DNA from: Branchiostoma floridae
Taxonomy: Eukaryota; Chordata; Leptocardii; Amphioxiformes; Branchiostomatidae
Assembly (NCBI RefSeq): GCF_000003815.2
Contig: NC_049989.1
Coordinates: 7,264,734 to 7,328,733 of the forward strand
Direction of reading: 5' to 3'
DNA length: 64,000 nucleotides
Part shown: positions 1-12,600 of the stretch, piece by piece
Position numbering within the stretch: position 1 is the first letter of the stretch
Layout of the letters: each line of letters opens with the position of its first letter
The notes under the pieces: model-generated
The model's database searches: none
Told to the model about the DNA's origin: nothing
What the model saw: only the letters and a program-made list of their open reading frames with translations
Position numbers and translations under genes: made by a program

Positions 1-517
1 GGCCTAATATAACGGCGGGTCTCGCCTGATTAGAAGGTTGCGACAAAGAGGCAATGATAGAGGACATACGGACAAAAGAAGACGCCAACACGATGACTTA
101 CTTTCGAACTACATGCCACGTCTAGTATATCTCTTCCTTCCAAAATTATAACTTTGTGTAAAAAAGGAAGGAACTAGAAGATGACCGGTGTCTTCTGTAC
201 ATAATTGCAAGGCCATTTCCGAAGTTGCGTTCCGATGCGGTCTGCTCATCATAGTAATTAGTACTCGTGATTAGTAACTAACCACAGGTTAGGCGCAGAG
301 GGACCTTTCACGTCAAGCCACGTATGTGAGAAATGCTCTTTCCAAGCCACAAAAAAGAGAAAGTGACTATTAGTGCTCTGGTTCAAACCTCTAAAAGTAG
401 AGACTTGTATGGAGTGACGTACGTTAGAAAGGCGGTATTGTACCCGGTCTATACCAGTGCGTGAGCTAGCTCAAGCCACGCGCTTGCACGTTGCGCATGC
501 TGCTAACCGAGCATAAG

Positions 518-741
518 ATACTCTCCAAGCAGAGGTTAGGCTCCGGCTGTTTTCTTAAGTTTTTTTTTTTTTTTTAAGTTTTTTTTTAATCGTTTTTATC
601 GGTCGAGCTTTCTATTTTGTATTGTATCTTGCTGTATCAAAACCTAACTGGCTGGCGTACTTCAAGAAAAATGACAAAATAGAAAGCCCGATAAAAACGA
701 CTAAAATAAACAGCCGGAGCCTAACCTTTGCTTGGAGAGTA
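518..741. mobile_element. Fold-back (MITE-like) inverted-repeat element
   Basis: Two long arms are reverse complements of each other. The left arm (about 519-621) begins TACTCTCCAAGCAGAGG, and the right arm (about 672-741) ends with its complement. Both contain the TTAGGCTCCGGCTG and CGTTTTTATCGG blocks. The left arm is lengthened by two T tracts (about 560-590). GCATAAG lies directly outside both ends (511-517 and 742-748) and reads as a 7-bp target-site duplication. No coding capacity is seen. The family is not identified; a non-autonomous DNA transposon is the natural reading. Confidence 0.75.
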
Positions 742-1274
742 GCATAAGCATGGTCATCGCTAGCTGGTCATCGTTATTAGCCGTCGAGTGACTATGGGCC
801 AGTAACAGCCCCAATCTGACCCAGCTCACAGGGTACCTACTCTTCTTTAGTCGTGTGCTGGGTTCTTTAACGACCTGCATGAATTTGACGCCTGAGCTAA
901 GGCTCTCCCATGCACGAGACTGAAGGCTTAAAGGAGTTCTAAACTCCACAAGAGAGGGGTGGTAAAAACTAGTCATGTTGTTTGATATCATGTGAACAAT
1001 TGGCCGTCTTGGTGTGCACATCGCCGAAAATATTCACGATGAAGGGAGTGTCTATAGACTATACGTCCAGGAAATGTATGCGGGTAGGGTTTACATGGGT
1101 TTAGTGAGTTATCGTCGCCTCGATAATTCACCACAAGTTAAATTCTGATAAAAGGTTGCTGATTGATATCATTGATACATAATCTATTGGAAAATAACAC
1201 TCCCTTCTGGAGTTTAGTGTCCCTTTAACTTCCGTCTAAGATACGATTGGATCGCTGAAGCAACCCTCACACAG

Positions 1275-1347
1275 GCCTGAGCGGGGTTCGAACCTCATCC
1301 CTCTGGATCAACCGAATTTGATCCATACTGATGTAAGCCAATGCACC
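1275..1347 (-). repeat. Degenerate tRNA-like / SINE-head sequence
   Basis: On the minus strand an A-box-like TGGCTTACATCAG (1340-1328) is followed 46 nt later by a perfect B box, GGTTCGAACC (1294-1285). Between them is a hairpin with a 7-bp stem (GGATCAA/TTGATCC). The predicted acceptor arms do not pair, and the T stem is imperfect. It is therefore a tRNA-derived relic rather than a functional tRNA gene. Confidence 0.3.
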
Positions 1348-2984
1348 AATTGATGATCCTTAGATGAAGTAACATGGCGTTATCAGACAATTTGTTCCAT
1401 TCTCTAGCCTCAACTGTCGTGTTGAGATCATTTAGGGTATCAAAGAGTCAACTTGAAATGTTACTGGCACTGAAATACCTACATATAACCGTTATACTAA
1501 CAAGGATCATGTACATTTGTAACCTTACCGCAAGATATGGATCCAAGTCCATTATAGCCAGTGATCATTGTTTATGTGCTAATCCTGGATGAATTTGCTT
1601 GTTGTTGTTTTTTTCAATGATTATCGTTTTTCCATGGAACAAAAACAGAAAACAAAAGAAGATGAAGATTGAACTGTGTCAATCAAAATGTTATCAACGT
1701 GGGTGGGAAGACTTAAAAGCAGGTAGATACAACTGTGATAAGGTAAAAAAGATGTTGTCACACCTGGTTTTAGGGTAAAGATAGTGCCATCAGGCTGACG
1801 CAGTACATGTACAGGTACGCAAACATGTTTGTTGTTGATAAATGCCTAATGAACTGTAAGCAAACAATGCCATTTGTTTTCCAGAATTCCAAACAAACAA
1901 ACAAGACAAAACAACACCACGCCCTCCTCTTTGCGCAGTTTGCAGGTGAGGCAAAAAGATCTTACCTCCCGAATGACAATGTAAAACCGGTATGCCTACC
2001 TGTTCAACATTGTTCGCTTATCTTCGAGTGCTGACGGTTTGCAGATTTAAGGGAGATGATTAAGTAGTGTGCGGATGCGAGAGAATTCCTCGCATCGTTG
2101 TGCAACTACCTACTGTCATCATGATAAACCCCAGCCCCATCTCTTAAGGGCGGCTCACCTGTACTTAAAACTGGCTCCAGAAAAGAGAGCTCTTAGAAAT
2201 TGACTATGAGGAGATGTTAATCTAAACGCTACAGCAATAAGGCCATTAGTGGAAACTTCGTCCAGGATGCCAAAGGAAACGCCTAAGGGCAAACGCGCAA
2301 TTAACGAGATTATGTCTTATCCACATTTTCTAATCATTGAGATAGTCTTGAAAGCAACGCTCCCATGAACACAAGACATACCTAGCGTTGTTTGGGGTAT
2401 CTGTTGAGTTGAAATGTTACACGGAGGTATGTTTTGAATATGATAATTACCCGGTAAACGCGTGAGCAGGTGCTTTGTGTGCATGGCCGCTGGGAGGGAA
2501 ATGAATGTTTTAGTAAACACCAAACGTGAGCCTGGTATTCAATATCAACATTTGCGCCAACCGCTTGTATTCCTAAACTACTTTTTTATTTTTTTCATTT
2601 CTCATATCTTTTTTTATCTTTCATTTTTATCAAATGACATGAAATTTTGGTTAGCCTAACGCGGCGTTCAAGCAATTGTATGATTATATTTTTCATCACT
2701 ATTTGTTCGTTTTTCCAAATTTATCTTATCTCCAAGCAGATATAAGAGGAGGGAAAGATGTTTGAAGAGTTGCACTACTAAATCGCACGTATTGTACTAC
2801 TGAAAGCGCAACTACACACGTAAAACATCGAGACTTACCTTACAGATCCTACATCTACTTGAAGACATAACTCTGAAGTGATATTGATTTAGATAGTCAC
2901 TGCAGTGCCAATCATATGTTTAACGTTATATGATGATGCTCATGGTCCTGTGCTCTTGAATGACTCTCTATTGAAGAAATAAAC

Positions 2985-3020
<36 letters not shown>
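2985..3020. repeat. (AC)n microsatellite beside assembly gap
   Basis: A run of about 17 AC units with one ACGC interruption near its left end. It abuts the gap that begins at 3034, which probably explains why assembly failed here. Confidence 0.95.
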
Positions 3021-3022
<2 letters not shown>

Positions 3023-3033
3023 CATTAAACATA

Positions 3034-3186
3034 NNNNNNNNNNNNNNNNNNNNNNNNNNNNNNNNNNNNNNNNNNNNNNNNNNNNNNNNNNNNNNNNNNN
3101 NNNNNNNNNNNNNNNNNNNNNNNNNNNNNNNNNNNNNNNNNNNNNNNNNNNNNNNNNNNNNNNNNNNNNNNNNNNNNNNNNNNNNN
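3034..3186. other. Assembly gap (Ns)
   Basis: 153 unresolved bases directly after the AC microsatellite. Confidence 1.
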
Positions 3187-4561
3187 GACAGATAGCAAGC
3201 AACTCAGGACCTGTTCTAGCGGCTTTCTGTGTGGTATACTTTGTACTTCATGCTGACGGAATGCAGCTATCTTCTGAAATATCGTATTTGAGTGGTTGTC
3301 GGTGTGTGTGGTTCAATAAAGAAGCCTGGAAGAATAAAAACAATGCGCTCTCTGGAGTCCACCTGTAGGATCCAAACAACAGGTGAAAATCCAGGGATGA
3401 TATCAGCCGGAAATGTCATGTCATACTCCGGTTGATCCAACGAATTCCCTGGCGGCCATCTAACCCTCAGATCACCTTACAAAACAAGTGATTTTTCTGT
3501 AATAGAATTCAAAACCTTTGTTGTTATATTTTTAATTAGATGATTGGGTAAGACTATTGTTAATGCCCCTCGTTTATGCTGGCAAGTGCAAAAAAGGCAT
3601 TAAACATGATACATGACGCATGTTGCATCACAGTGCAGGTCATAGACCCTTGTTTTTGTTTTGTCCAAGTCGTGATATTAGAAACCGTTGACAGTTTTAA
3701 ACACGCCGTTCCCGAGTCGAGACGTCTTACACCTGGCAGCTGCCGGGACGTCAAGGTCGCCTGGGAACCTGCTGAAGCTAGCCTGATTAAATCGCGCTCA
3801 TAGCGGCCTGCGCGACTCCCCGTCTCCGGGAGGGGGCCAATTAAGCCTCAGACAGAGAGAGATTGTCCAACTATGCTGGGGTTTGACAAGAAAGTAGTTT
3901 CAGACTTGATTTAAAATAGTAGGCATGCGCTTGTGTGCGTTTTAGTTATAATATGTTCAACCATATGCGCATGCCATCTTCAGTCAGTTATCTGGCACCC
4001 GTTCAATCTTGTAATCGGTTTCTTTGCACATCGCCCCACCTCCACCATTCTCCCAGTAAACCTTGTGCGCGGTTACCGGTCCCATTGCTCGTGGAACGCG
4101 ATGCATTTCCTGTATGTTTTGACTCGCGTTGATATCAACAAAATTACAGCATTTTTCAAACCCAGTCTTCGTCTCAGGTTTCCATCTCGTTGCTCAATTT
4201 GCGCAGATGTAGACAATAAAGGTGTAATGATCCTCCCACAGGGGATCTGGGCCGCTTCTGGGCATATATGCCGGATAGTGGTCACGGATTTGAGACAACG
4301 AATATGAATGTAAGGGTACAGACTCCCATTTCAATCAACTGCAGGCCTTTCGTATTAATTCTTCACTTTCTGCTAAACAGTGAATATCACTCTAGAAAGG
4401 AAAGTGAATGAACTGTATCATATGTTATTCTCATAATTCTGTCATATACGGAGAATGCTGATGAGGGTGTCAGGGATACAGTACTCTCCACGCGTGCCAA
4501 GTACTTGTCCTTTTCCATTTCATTTCTTTCGTCCGATCGCCCGTCTGTTCATCATCACCAT

Positions 4562-4662
4562 TAATCTCCAAGTAGATCCTACAATAGCATGAGATAGTAG
4601 ATGGCAAAGGAGTGTATCAGTCCAGGTCTAATGCTACCATAGGATCTGCTTGGAGATTGCGT
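4562..4662. mobile_element. Short inverted-repeat MITE
   Basis: About 100 bp bounded by AATCTCCAAGTAGATCCTA on the left and its near-complement TAGGATCTGCTTGGAGATT on the right. The inner parts (TAGCATGAG versus CTAATGCTA) extend the pairing to about 28 bp. No clear target-site duplication is visible. The CTCCAAGCAGA core is shared with the fold-back element at 518-741 and with single ends elsewhere in the window. Confidence 0.65.
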
Positions 4663-5265
4663 CACCATATCTCTCCACTGTCTGCAATCACTGGCTCACC
4701 CTTCCTTTCGCATATCCATTCATCGATCTGTGTCTTGTGTAATCTCTCCCGTTCGCACACCTGTTGAGTCCTTCCCCATAAATCACCGTATTGATGCGGC
4801 ACCTCGCTGGGCGTAATGATGGCCGCCGCACCGCCAGGGTTCCCCAGGTGATGTGTCCTGCCCTCATTTCACACCTGCGGACCGGGGCAACTTTTATGCG
4901 AGCAATTTTGGACCTCCCAACGAGAAACGGCTCACCTGGGGTCAGAGGTCAATTCATCGGTCATTATATTCCGTTTATTCCTTCATTACCTCAACTGTTC
5001 CACTTACAGTGCTGTCTAATGCATGGGGGTATTAAATTGTGTCTCAGAAAATGCCAGCAGTTTAGTGAATTACAACAAATTGTCTTCAACAAAGCTTTTG
5101 ACAACTCCCATATGAAGTAGACAATGTCCTGAAAAAATTGTGGTGAAGTACAAAATCTTTTAAGTCTATGAGCGATATACCACCATGGTTGTGGCTAACT
5201 CGCACGTGCCTCAAGGCGCTGTGGTCGGATAAAACTAATTTGGATTATTTAAGTTCGTTGAACAA

Positions 5266-5868
5266 TTACTTGACTGACATGCGATGGGAATGACTAAACA
5301 TTAATGCACAATACTTATAAGATGGTGAACCCCTTGGGATTTCTTTTGCTGAGAATTTTCCGACTGATATTCTACATATACAACGCTGTACAGTTGTAAA
5401 ATTGTCTAGGATATTGACACTGTGCGCCGACTTCTCGGTGTCCTTTTCCGTGCCCTTTCGACTCGTGGAGTCCTCTGATGCGAGGGAGGTAGCGAGGGTA
5501 CAAAGGTTCGCGGCTATCCTTTCACTTAACCGCTCCGAGGAATATTTCATTCCTGGCGACAGCGGGACCTCCCATGGTGAAAGTAGCATCAGACCCAGCT
5601 TAGATATCTTCACTACCCTTCCGTCAATGTCGAAATAAGAGTGATTTGTGTTTTCTCTTGTATCGTCTGCGAGACTGCGACCGTGTCCTGACTCGTCAGA
5701 GATCGTATCTGTCGCAGCAGTCGGTACTGATCCAGACCTCCCATTGCTCAAGTTGGGGGAGGAAAGAATGACCTTGGAATGTATCAAGTGCTTTCCGTTC
5801 AAGGTCTTCGATAACACAACATCCTCGACTCTATAACTCTTTGGGGATTTTAAATTAGCAAGAATTAG
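5266..5868 (-). other. Unassigned 600-nt open frame, possible exon
   Basis: The minus strand is open for about 200 codons here. The translation is rich in Ser, Thr, Glu and Asp and has SP motifs, like a disordered cytoplasmic region. A weak acceptor (CCCCAAAG) lies near 5840. No domain is recognised and I could not connect it to a neighbouring exon in consistent phase. About one open frame of this length by chance in 64 kb is plausible, so it is listed only as a candidate. Confidence 0.15.
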
Positions 5869-6609
5869 TCATCGGGACTGGCGATGTAGCATGGTTGGTA
5901 ATTTTTGTGATTTCCATCAAAGTCAAAGGCGCCAAGGCTAAAATGTTCGGATATTGAAAGAGCCTTGATTCATTATCTGATACAGACGTAACAGATATAG
6001 TAAAACGAAATACATTTTCATTGTCCATAGATTTACAAATGACGTAGAAGCATCGTTTGACCATCGTTTGTATTGCTACGTCCTTGGTCTATGTCAGTAT
6101 GTGACATTTGCCTCATACTTTTGCAGTTAGTTTGGAGCAGTACTATTTTAAAAGCCAATGTCCAACGGACTCCTCCCTTCTCTTTGTCTCGGTTACATCA
6201 GTTTATATGGTTGGTTGCCCCGCCAATAAGGTGGAAAGTGATCAAATGTCAGAGCAATTTATCGGCTAAAATTTTGTTAGCTTTTTTCTTCGTCTCCGTA
6301 CTTCTGTCAGACCTCCCACGACACAGCGGGGGGTCATGGGAAGGTCACGTGCCACACCAACTCCTACAGGTGTGAGGGAGGAAAGTATTATGGGTCAATT
6401 ACAACATGGCGAAGGTGTCCAAATGATTCAAACTGACAGGCGTACAGTTGATGAGTGGGGATAGATTTCTCCTCATTTGGACCTCCCACAATCACGGCGT
6501 TTCTCGGAATATTCGGAGGGATAAATAAGGAAGAAGACTTTGTCCCGGAAGAAAGAAGGCCGATCTTCCTAGGATCTAGGAGTACAATAAAGCTACATCC
6601 CTTTTCCTG

Positions 6610-6745
6610 ATAATATACAGTAGTTACATACATTGTTACTTACAGCTGATATAGTTACATATATGCATCCTAATGATATTGTAATATATGTATAGTTACA
6701 TACACCTTGATGATATAGTTACATATGTATACTTAAATACACCTA
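6610..6745. repeat. AT-rich imperfect tandem repeat
   Basis: Four diverged copies of a unit starting TAGTTACATA, with spacings of roughly 25-40 bp, several ending in GATGATA or similar. The sequence is low complexity, with no coding potential. Confidence 0.6.
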
Positions 6746-9474
6746 ATATTAACATCACCTTTGGATAATAAAAAAAAGATAACAAAGACAATATCAAGGT
6801 AGAATAACAAGAAGTAACACAACATGTCAGATAGGGAATCGAAGGGGTAAAAGGGTTATATCTGTTTTCGTCACTTACATATTGAATGTATTTTTGCGTA
6901 TGAAAATTCAGTCAAAGTTAATATGTTACAGCATTTAAGTAACGATGACGCTGTTTATAACAAAACACAGAAAAGAAACAAAAAATAGATCAACAAATGT
7001 TCATAACTATCCGGTAAAATGTTTATCGGATAGTCACAAATGACCCGAAAGAATGAGAACTGTAGGGACCAACTGTAACACCTGTTTCTCTCGCAGGGCA
7101 ACACTCCCATCTGCAGTCGACTCTCCTTGATTTAGGTCACGTGAATATGTCCATTGTGCTAAAACGTTCCTCTAGGACCTTGATAGCAGGTTATGAGACT
7201 GTCAAGGCCAACAATCTTTACATGTATATTTCTTCATGCCCCCCCCCTCATTCCTCTTACCCGCCATTGTCTCTTGAGGTCAGCCGAAGGTCAAACTATC
7301 CGACGTCTGAACCGCCTTGTCTCCACTCAAAGATCCTCAAAGAGAAGTTAATTCACTAAAAGCACATTGATCTCCTTGCAAATAGCCGTGGAAAGGTTCT
7401 TAATGCAAGTCTAGAATAGACTTTGTAACTATGTTTAATGATATAATTGTACAGTCATGTAGTCGTAGTGTCGTCTGGAGAGGAAGGAAGTCACTGGGTG
7501 GGAGGGGTTCTGGAGCCACCGAACTTCTCATGTGTCGTCCGGAGTCGTAGGAGGGAGACCTGTTCGTATGTCCCGAAAACTTCCTACCTCTCAGGGCAAC
7601 AAGATTAAATATTGTCCCTCCCCCTTTGTCTGTCATACCCCGGGGAATTTCTGTATATCCGTGGTGACATCTGTTAGCTGGGTCGTCTTTGGTGGGCTCT
7701 TGTGGCCCATCAAGTCGAGAACAATGCTCCGTAGTTCTGTCTTAATTTTCTGTGATTAACTCTCTTCATGAGAGGCCTCCAACAGGATCTGCAGTATCGA
7801 GTTGCAAATAAAGCCTTTAAGAACAAAACTGGCTGATCAGTTCCGCCTTCAAGCGACAAGAAGTCAATTCAATCTATTATCTTCAAATTTTACCCGTTTA
7901 ACTTCAGGAATTGTGACCTATAATGTGGGTGACAACATGTCGCCACAAGGGCAGACAGTCGGAAACCTTAAAACAAACAGAGGGAAGGTGGGCGGTTTTC
8001 CCTTTATTCTGGGTGTTCCTAACTGTGCTCTATGGTTCAACCCTGATCTACAGATATTTTGATAAGGACTTGCCCTTTTTAATCTTTTATATGTGGGAGG
8101 GGCAAGAGATTAAAGTTTGTATAAACTGTGGTCTAAGCGGTTGTAAATATGGCAGAGTTGACAAGCTTACATTTTTACGATCAGACATTGTTTTGACCCT
8201 GTTTTGCTGGTACGGCTACCTCGTATCCAAATCTCTCTTTTTCTAAGCTTGCAAGTCATGGTTTGGTGCTTTGTCAGAGTTATAATAGAATTAAAAGATA
8301 AGAAGTGCATGCATGATGATAGAACGTGTCGGAATGTTATCATGCGATATCGGATCTTCTTACGTAAAGGGCTGTATTGGAATCTGAGGTCATGATCAGT
8401 AACGTTGCTCACATATGTATGTGGCAGTACAATGTTTCTATGGTGTGAAAAAAATGGTAGCAAATTTTGATTTTGTCTTTTTTATCTTTGACGTATGTAA
8501 AATGTTGTATCAGTAAGAAGTACGTACTGGCTAGCTCCCTATAACTTATCATCGTCAATGCTTATCAACGAAGGTCGATATCACGGTGTAAAAGGCAACA
8601 TTGTTTTGAAACCTTACAAAGGGTCATGTATTTGTTCAAGGCTTGAACAGTTTCCTTATTGTATCGTAAGCGACATTAGAAGTTTTTGTTCTGATGCAGG
8701 AAGCGGATGGCAGCGTGGTTTCAGCGCACTCGAGTTCGGCAAAAAAACGTCTATTTCCGTGACTCCTCGGAAACCCTTAAGAGTTTGGAATTTCGTCCGT
8801 TCAGGAACTTTGTACTTTTAGTTAGCAAATAAATGTTTTGCCCGTGACATAAAAGAATGTGCGGGCTATCAGAAACAATGTAATATCTCTGTATAGTTTT
8901 GTAGATGCTGTCGTCATGTTTCGTCATGACTAAGATATGCTGAAGGCTACGTGTTGTACTTCGCATACGTAATTCTCAACTTACATCAACACTTTCCCTG
9001 TCAACGACGGAACGTCAGGTGTTGATTGTTGTGTTGTCATTTCCTGTCTGACATTTTTTCTAGATAAAGTTTATATCTTATTTTGATATACATGTATTAC
9101 ATTTAATATTGGTAGTCTTTTCTTTTAAAAACGCCACATGACATTTTCATGCTATAATCTTATCTTAATCAGATTGACTAGTGTAACTCTTTCCTTCAAA
9201 AAGGTAACGCTTGTTTTTCCCGCCACGTGGGTGTTTGTGGCACGACACATTCCTTGGGAAGTTTTATAACGTCCCGTAAGTATTCAAAAATGTTCCAAAC
9301 ACGCTCTCCAGTTCTGTGTGTTCTGGCCAGCGGACCAATCGGCGTGGGTCTTGTGGCCTGCCGTCATGTGGGTACGTTGACACCCCCAAACCTTCCCTGG
9401 GGCGGTCTGAGAGGTAATTACCTACCTGTCATGAATAGCATTACACTGGGCGTTATCGGGTGACCGGGCTGGGG

Positions 9475-9631
9475 GTATATATATTGGCGGGAGGCCAGCA
9501 GCCACACGAACCCGAGCAGAGCCTGCCTGCTGTACGCCTCGCGTAGCTAACAGTGGATTTGCATTCTTAAGCCTTGTCTATATATAGTGACTGTGGACAC
9601 GACTTTTAGACCCGACTACTAACTAGCAGTC
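9475..9631 (+). promoter_or_regulatory. TATA-type promoter and 5'UTR of the phospholipase A2 gene
   Basis: GGGTATATATATTGG at 9473-9487 is a strong TATA box. Transcription would start about 30 nt downstream, near 9505, leaving a 5'UTR of about 125 nt before the ATG at 9632. The context agTCATGG is an acceptable initiation site. The other genes in the window have GC-rich TATA-less starts, so this one looks like a regulated, tissue-restricted secretory gene. That last point is inference. Confidence 0.7.
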
Positions 9632-12600
9632 ATGGCAATTACTACTGTAGGGCGCCAAGTGGCAGTAGCCGTGCTTTTCGTCGTCGTTGAGAGCGTTTTC
9701 GCGAGGAATCTGATTCCGTCCGTGTTCTACTTCAACGTAAGTGTGAGCGGGGACGGCGAGCGCGTGCTGAGCGTCGTGAAGGACGGCGTCTTCGCTCGGG
9801 AGACCTCCGTGGTGCTGCCCGAAGGGACGCCCCGCACCCCCACGGCGGACATCAGGTTCCGCCAGGTGACCGACGGCCGGCTCTTCACGCAGGCCGTGTA
9901 CGGCGGGGACGGCGTCGTCAGGGATTGCGACGTTCGAGAAGACCGAGACGCGATCGACGGCTTCGTCGCCTCGTTCCTTGCCGAGGACACCACGATGACA
10001 GACGCCGCCGTCCGAAGAGGGCTCGTCTTGGGGACGGACTCGCTCCGGAGGGACTACCTCTGGACCGAGTTCTCCCCTCTGGTCGCCGACGGCAGCGAGG
10101 GCCTCGTGTCCAACATCTTAACCCTGGTGGACTTCAAGACGGCGAAGGGGAAGTGTCGGGAGTTTGAGAAGGCTGTGAAAAGAGAGATGCACCACCAGCA
10201 GAGGGAGAAGAGAGACCTGGGCGGCCGGACCAAGCGCGCCGGGAGCTGGCTCATCTACCCCGGGACGAAATGGTGTGGAGCTGGTGACATGGCATCCAAG
10301 TAAGCCTTCGTCTTATCTTTCCTGTGACTTAATACTTGTATAAATGTCTGAAAACTGTAACATTTGTTACAATCTAGATGACAGCTTGTGAATAGGGTTG
10401 GATACACGGAACACGAATGACTGACACGCCACCGACATAAGTTGGGCAGAAATAATGCGGAGTAATCCAACCTCTAGCCTTCCGTAATGAATTGTATTGG
10501 AACAAAATTTGATTTACCCCGTCAACAACGTGACAGGAACGCTGTGGCCACGTCTGAAAAGACTGTGCCGATTGTTAGGGCCTGTCTGCCTGCCGGCTTT
10601 CACTCGCGCTGCGCGGAGTAAACGTGCCTCAAGGGCGCGAGACGGGCAGGTATGTCAACTTAATAAGAATGGACAAGGAGGCCGGGCAACGTCCTTCTAA
10701 AGACGGGACACAAACTATTTACAACATGCGGTGTAAAGCTGGTTTGCTTTCGCCACAGTCAACGCTTAGGAAGTCTTCTCATCTACAACATCAAACTTGT
10801 GTAACATTATCAAATATGCTGTTGATATACATATACTACTTGATAGAAGATGTAACTACACGTTCCCTGTACTACTATACTTAGCCCCTTTGAAAAGGAC
10901 GTAACTAGTAGTTAGTGATTCTGTACACGTTTGCCGTCCATTCCGTACTGTCTCTTAAATTGAGGCCTTGTTTCATGCACCCTTCGGTGTAGTTTTTGTA
11001 CCGTCCCCGCATCCACCTGCAGGGAAGTCCGCATGCCAGTCAGGCTGAACAGCTTATGTAAAACAATTCACCGACATCGTTCCAATGAATCGAAGGGTTT
11101 TGTCTGCAAAAAAAGGCAAGTGGGGGTAGCTTGAGTCAGCTCGGGTTTATTTCTTCTCTAAACGTTTCCCTAGCGCAACGTGGACGTCTGTCATCACATA
11201 CAAGCGGGTAAGCCCGTCCGACTTGGGGCTGTTCTCCACTCTACAAATAAGCTGTGCCACCGATTATTAGCGGGGTTTTCCGCCCTCAGTAACATCGTGG
11301 GGGCAACTGGGGGCAAGTTCTGGCCCAATGCCAACACTTCGGCAAATCTGTCCATCCTAAAGCCCTTGTCACAACATTGCGGTTGTGCGCGCCCGGAGGC
11401 CTGTGAATTTAACGAGGACAAAATTACACCGTACGGGTCTGTCGACTCTAGACGAGACATGAAGATAAGAAGAGCAGAGGTCTGAATTTTTACAGCCGCT
11501 CCCACAGCCGGCTTTGATGTTGTACTGATAGTGTGGCAAATTCAAGAATAGCCCATTGCTTATTGCAACATTCGATCAAACTTTCATCGCTAAGTGGAGG
11601 TGAACTGTTTAGCCATGTCCGGTAGATGGCGCTCCGAATGATTTCAGGGACCCGCAGTTCCTTGTTCATCCTTGGATTTAATTGTTTTCCTTTTTTATCC
11701 GACAATATTGCATTTCACTCTCTGTCCGCTTGCTTCGTCCTTCAACAGTTTTGGGTTGGGTTTCCAGGATAGCGTGCAAGTCTGGGAGATAACCTTGGTA
11801 CGAGACGGCATTGCAGGATTCCCAAGTTTTCAGGCACGAACTTGAACTCTGCAAGGTTCCTCCCTGACGGGATATTGTCTTCTGTCTGGTTGCGTGCTTC
11901 TGAATTCCCAACTACGTCTCCTGTTTACGTTTAGATGCTATCACCTGGAATTGCAAAGATATGTCGTTTTGTTGCTAAACAAACTCGGGACGTTTTGACA
12001 CTGGGAATGAACGCTATTTCCCCGCCTTACTCCTTCTGTCTGCCTGGCTCAGAACCATTAACTCCTTTAATGGCTCTAATTTACAGTCCACTTCTTCTCG
12101 AGGCGATATCGTCTTTCACCCGAAGAAAGCATGTTTGTTGACTCTGAGATGCTATCTTAAATTAGGTGTTACAGTCATCTGTCATGATCCTGTTCAACCG
12201 TCGAGCAATCTGACGTTTCATCTGCAAAAGAAAGTTAGATTTTGCTACATTATTTCTCTCCGTGAGTGACATGTCAACTACAAACAGGTGAATTCTGCAC
12301 CTCATAGCCTCAGACGATCAGCTCATGTTCAAGTTTCCCTGCCGACAAAGGTATACCCTTGTCATTCGCATCTGGACGACATATCTTGTCATCCCTTGTT
12401 TTTCATTCAGTAAAATTATACCTCACGCAAGTGCTGTCTTCTGTATGGTACGATGAAAACAGTGGTAAACCGTTTCGTATGTGTGTGAGTGTCACTGCGC
12501 GCGCCAATTTTTCAACTCGGAGCTCTGTCGGCAAACAAACAGAGACTGGCATCGACCTTTCAGTGCTTAGTAAACAAACTTTGGACCTCGATCACGGACT

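Larger units (their letters stand above)
1..9470. other. Long stretch without a supportable gene
   Basis: Apart from the mobile-element relics, the microsatellite, the gap and the regulatory candidates listed separately, I see no exon chain with consistent phases on either strand. Open frames are short and low in coding character; the one exception, on the minus strand at 5266-5868, is listed separately. The stretch is probably intergenic DNA upstream of the phospholipase A2 gene, though parts could be introns of a gene lying outside the window. Confidence 0.55.

Noticed and set aside
1275..1347. tRNA gene
   Set aside because: A and B boxes are present at near-normal spacing, but the acceptor arms do not pair.
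9727..10254. Open frames on the opposite strand and other frames of phospholipase exon 1
   Set aside because: They are by-products of the very GC-rich coding exon and show no domain.
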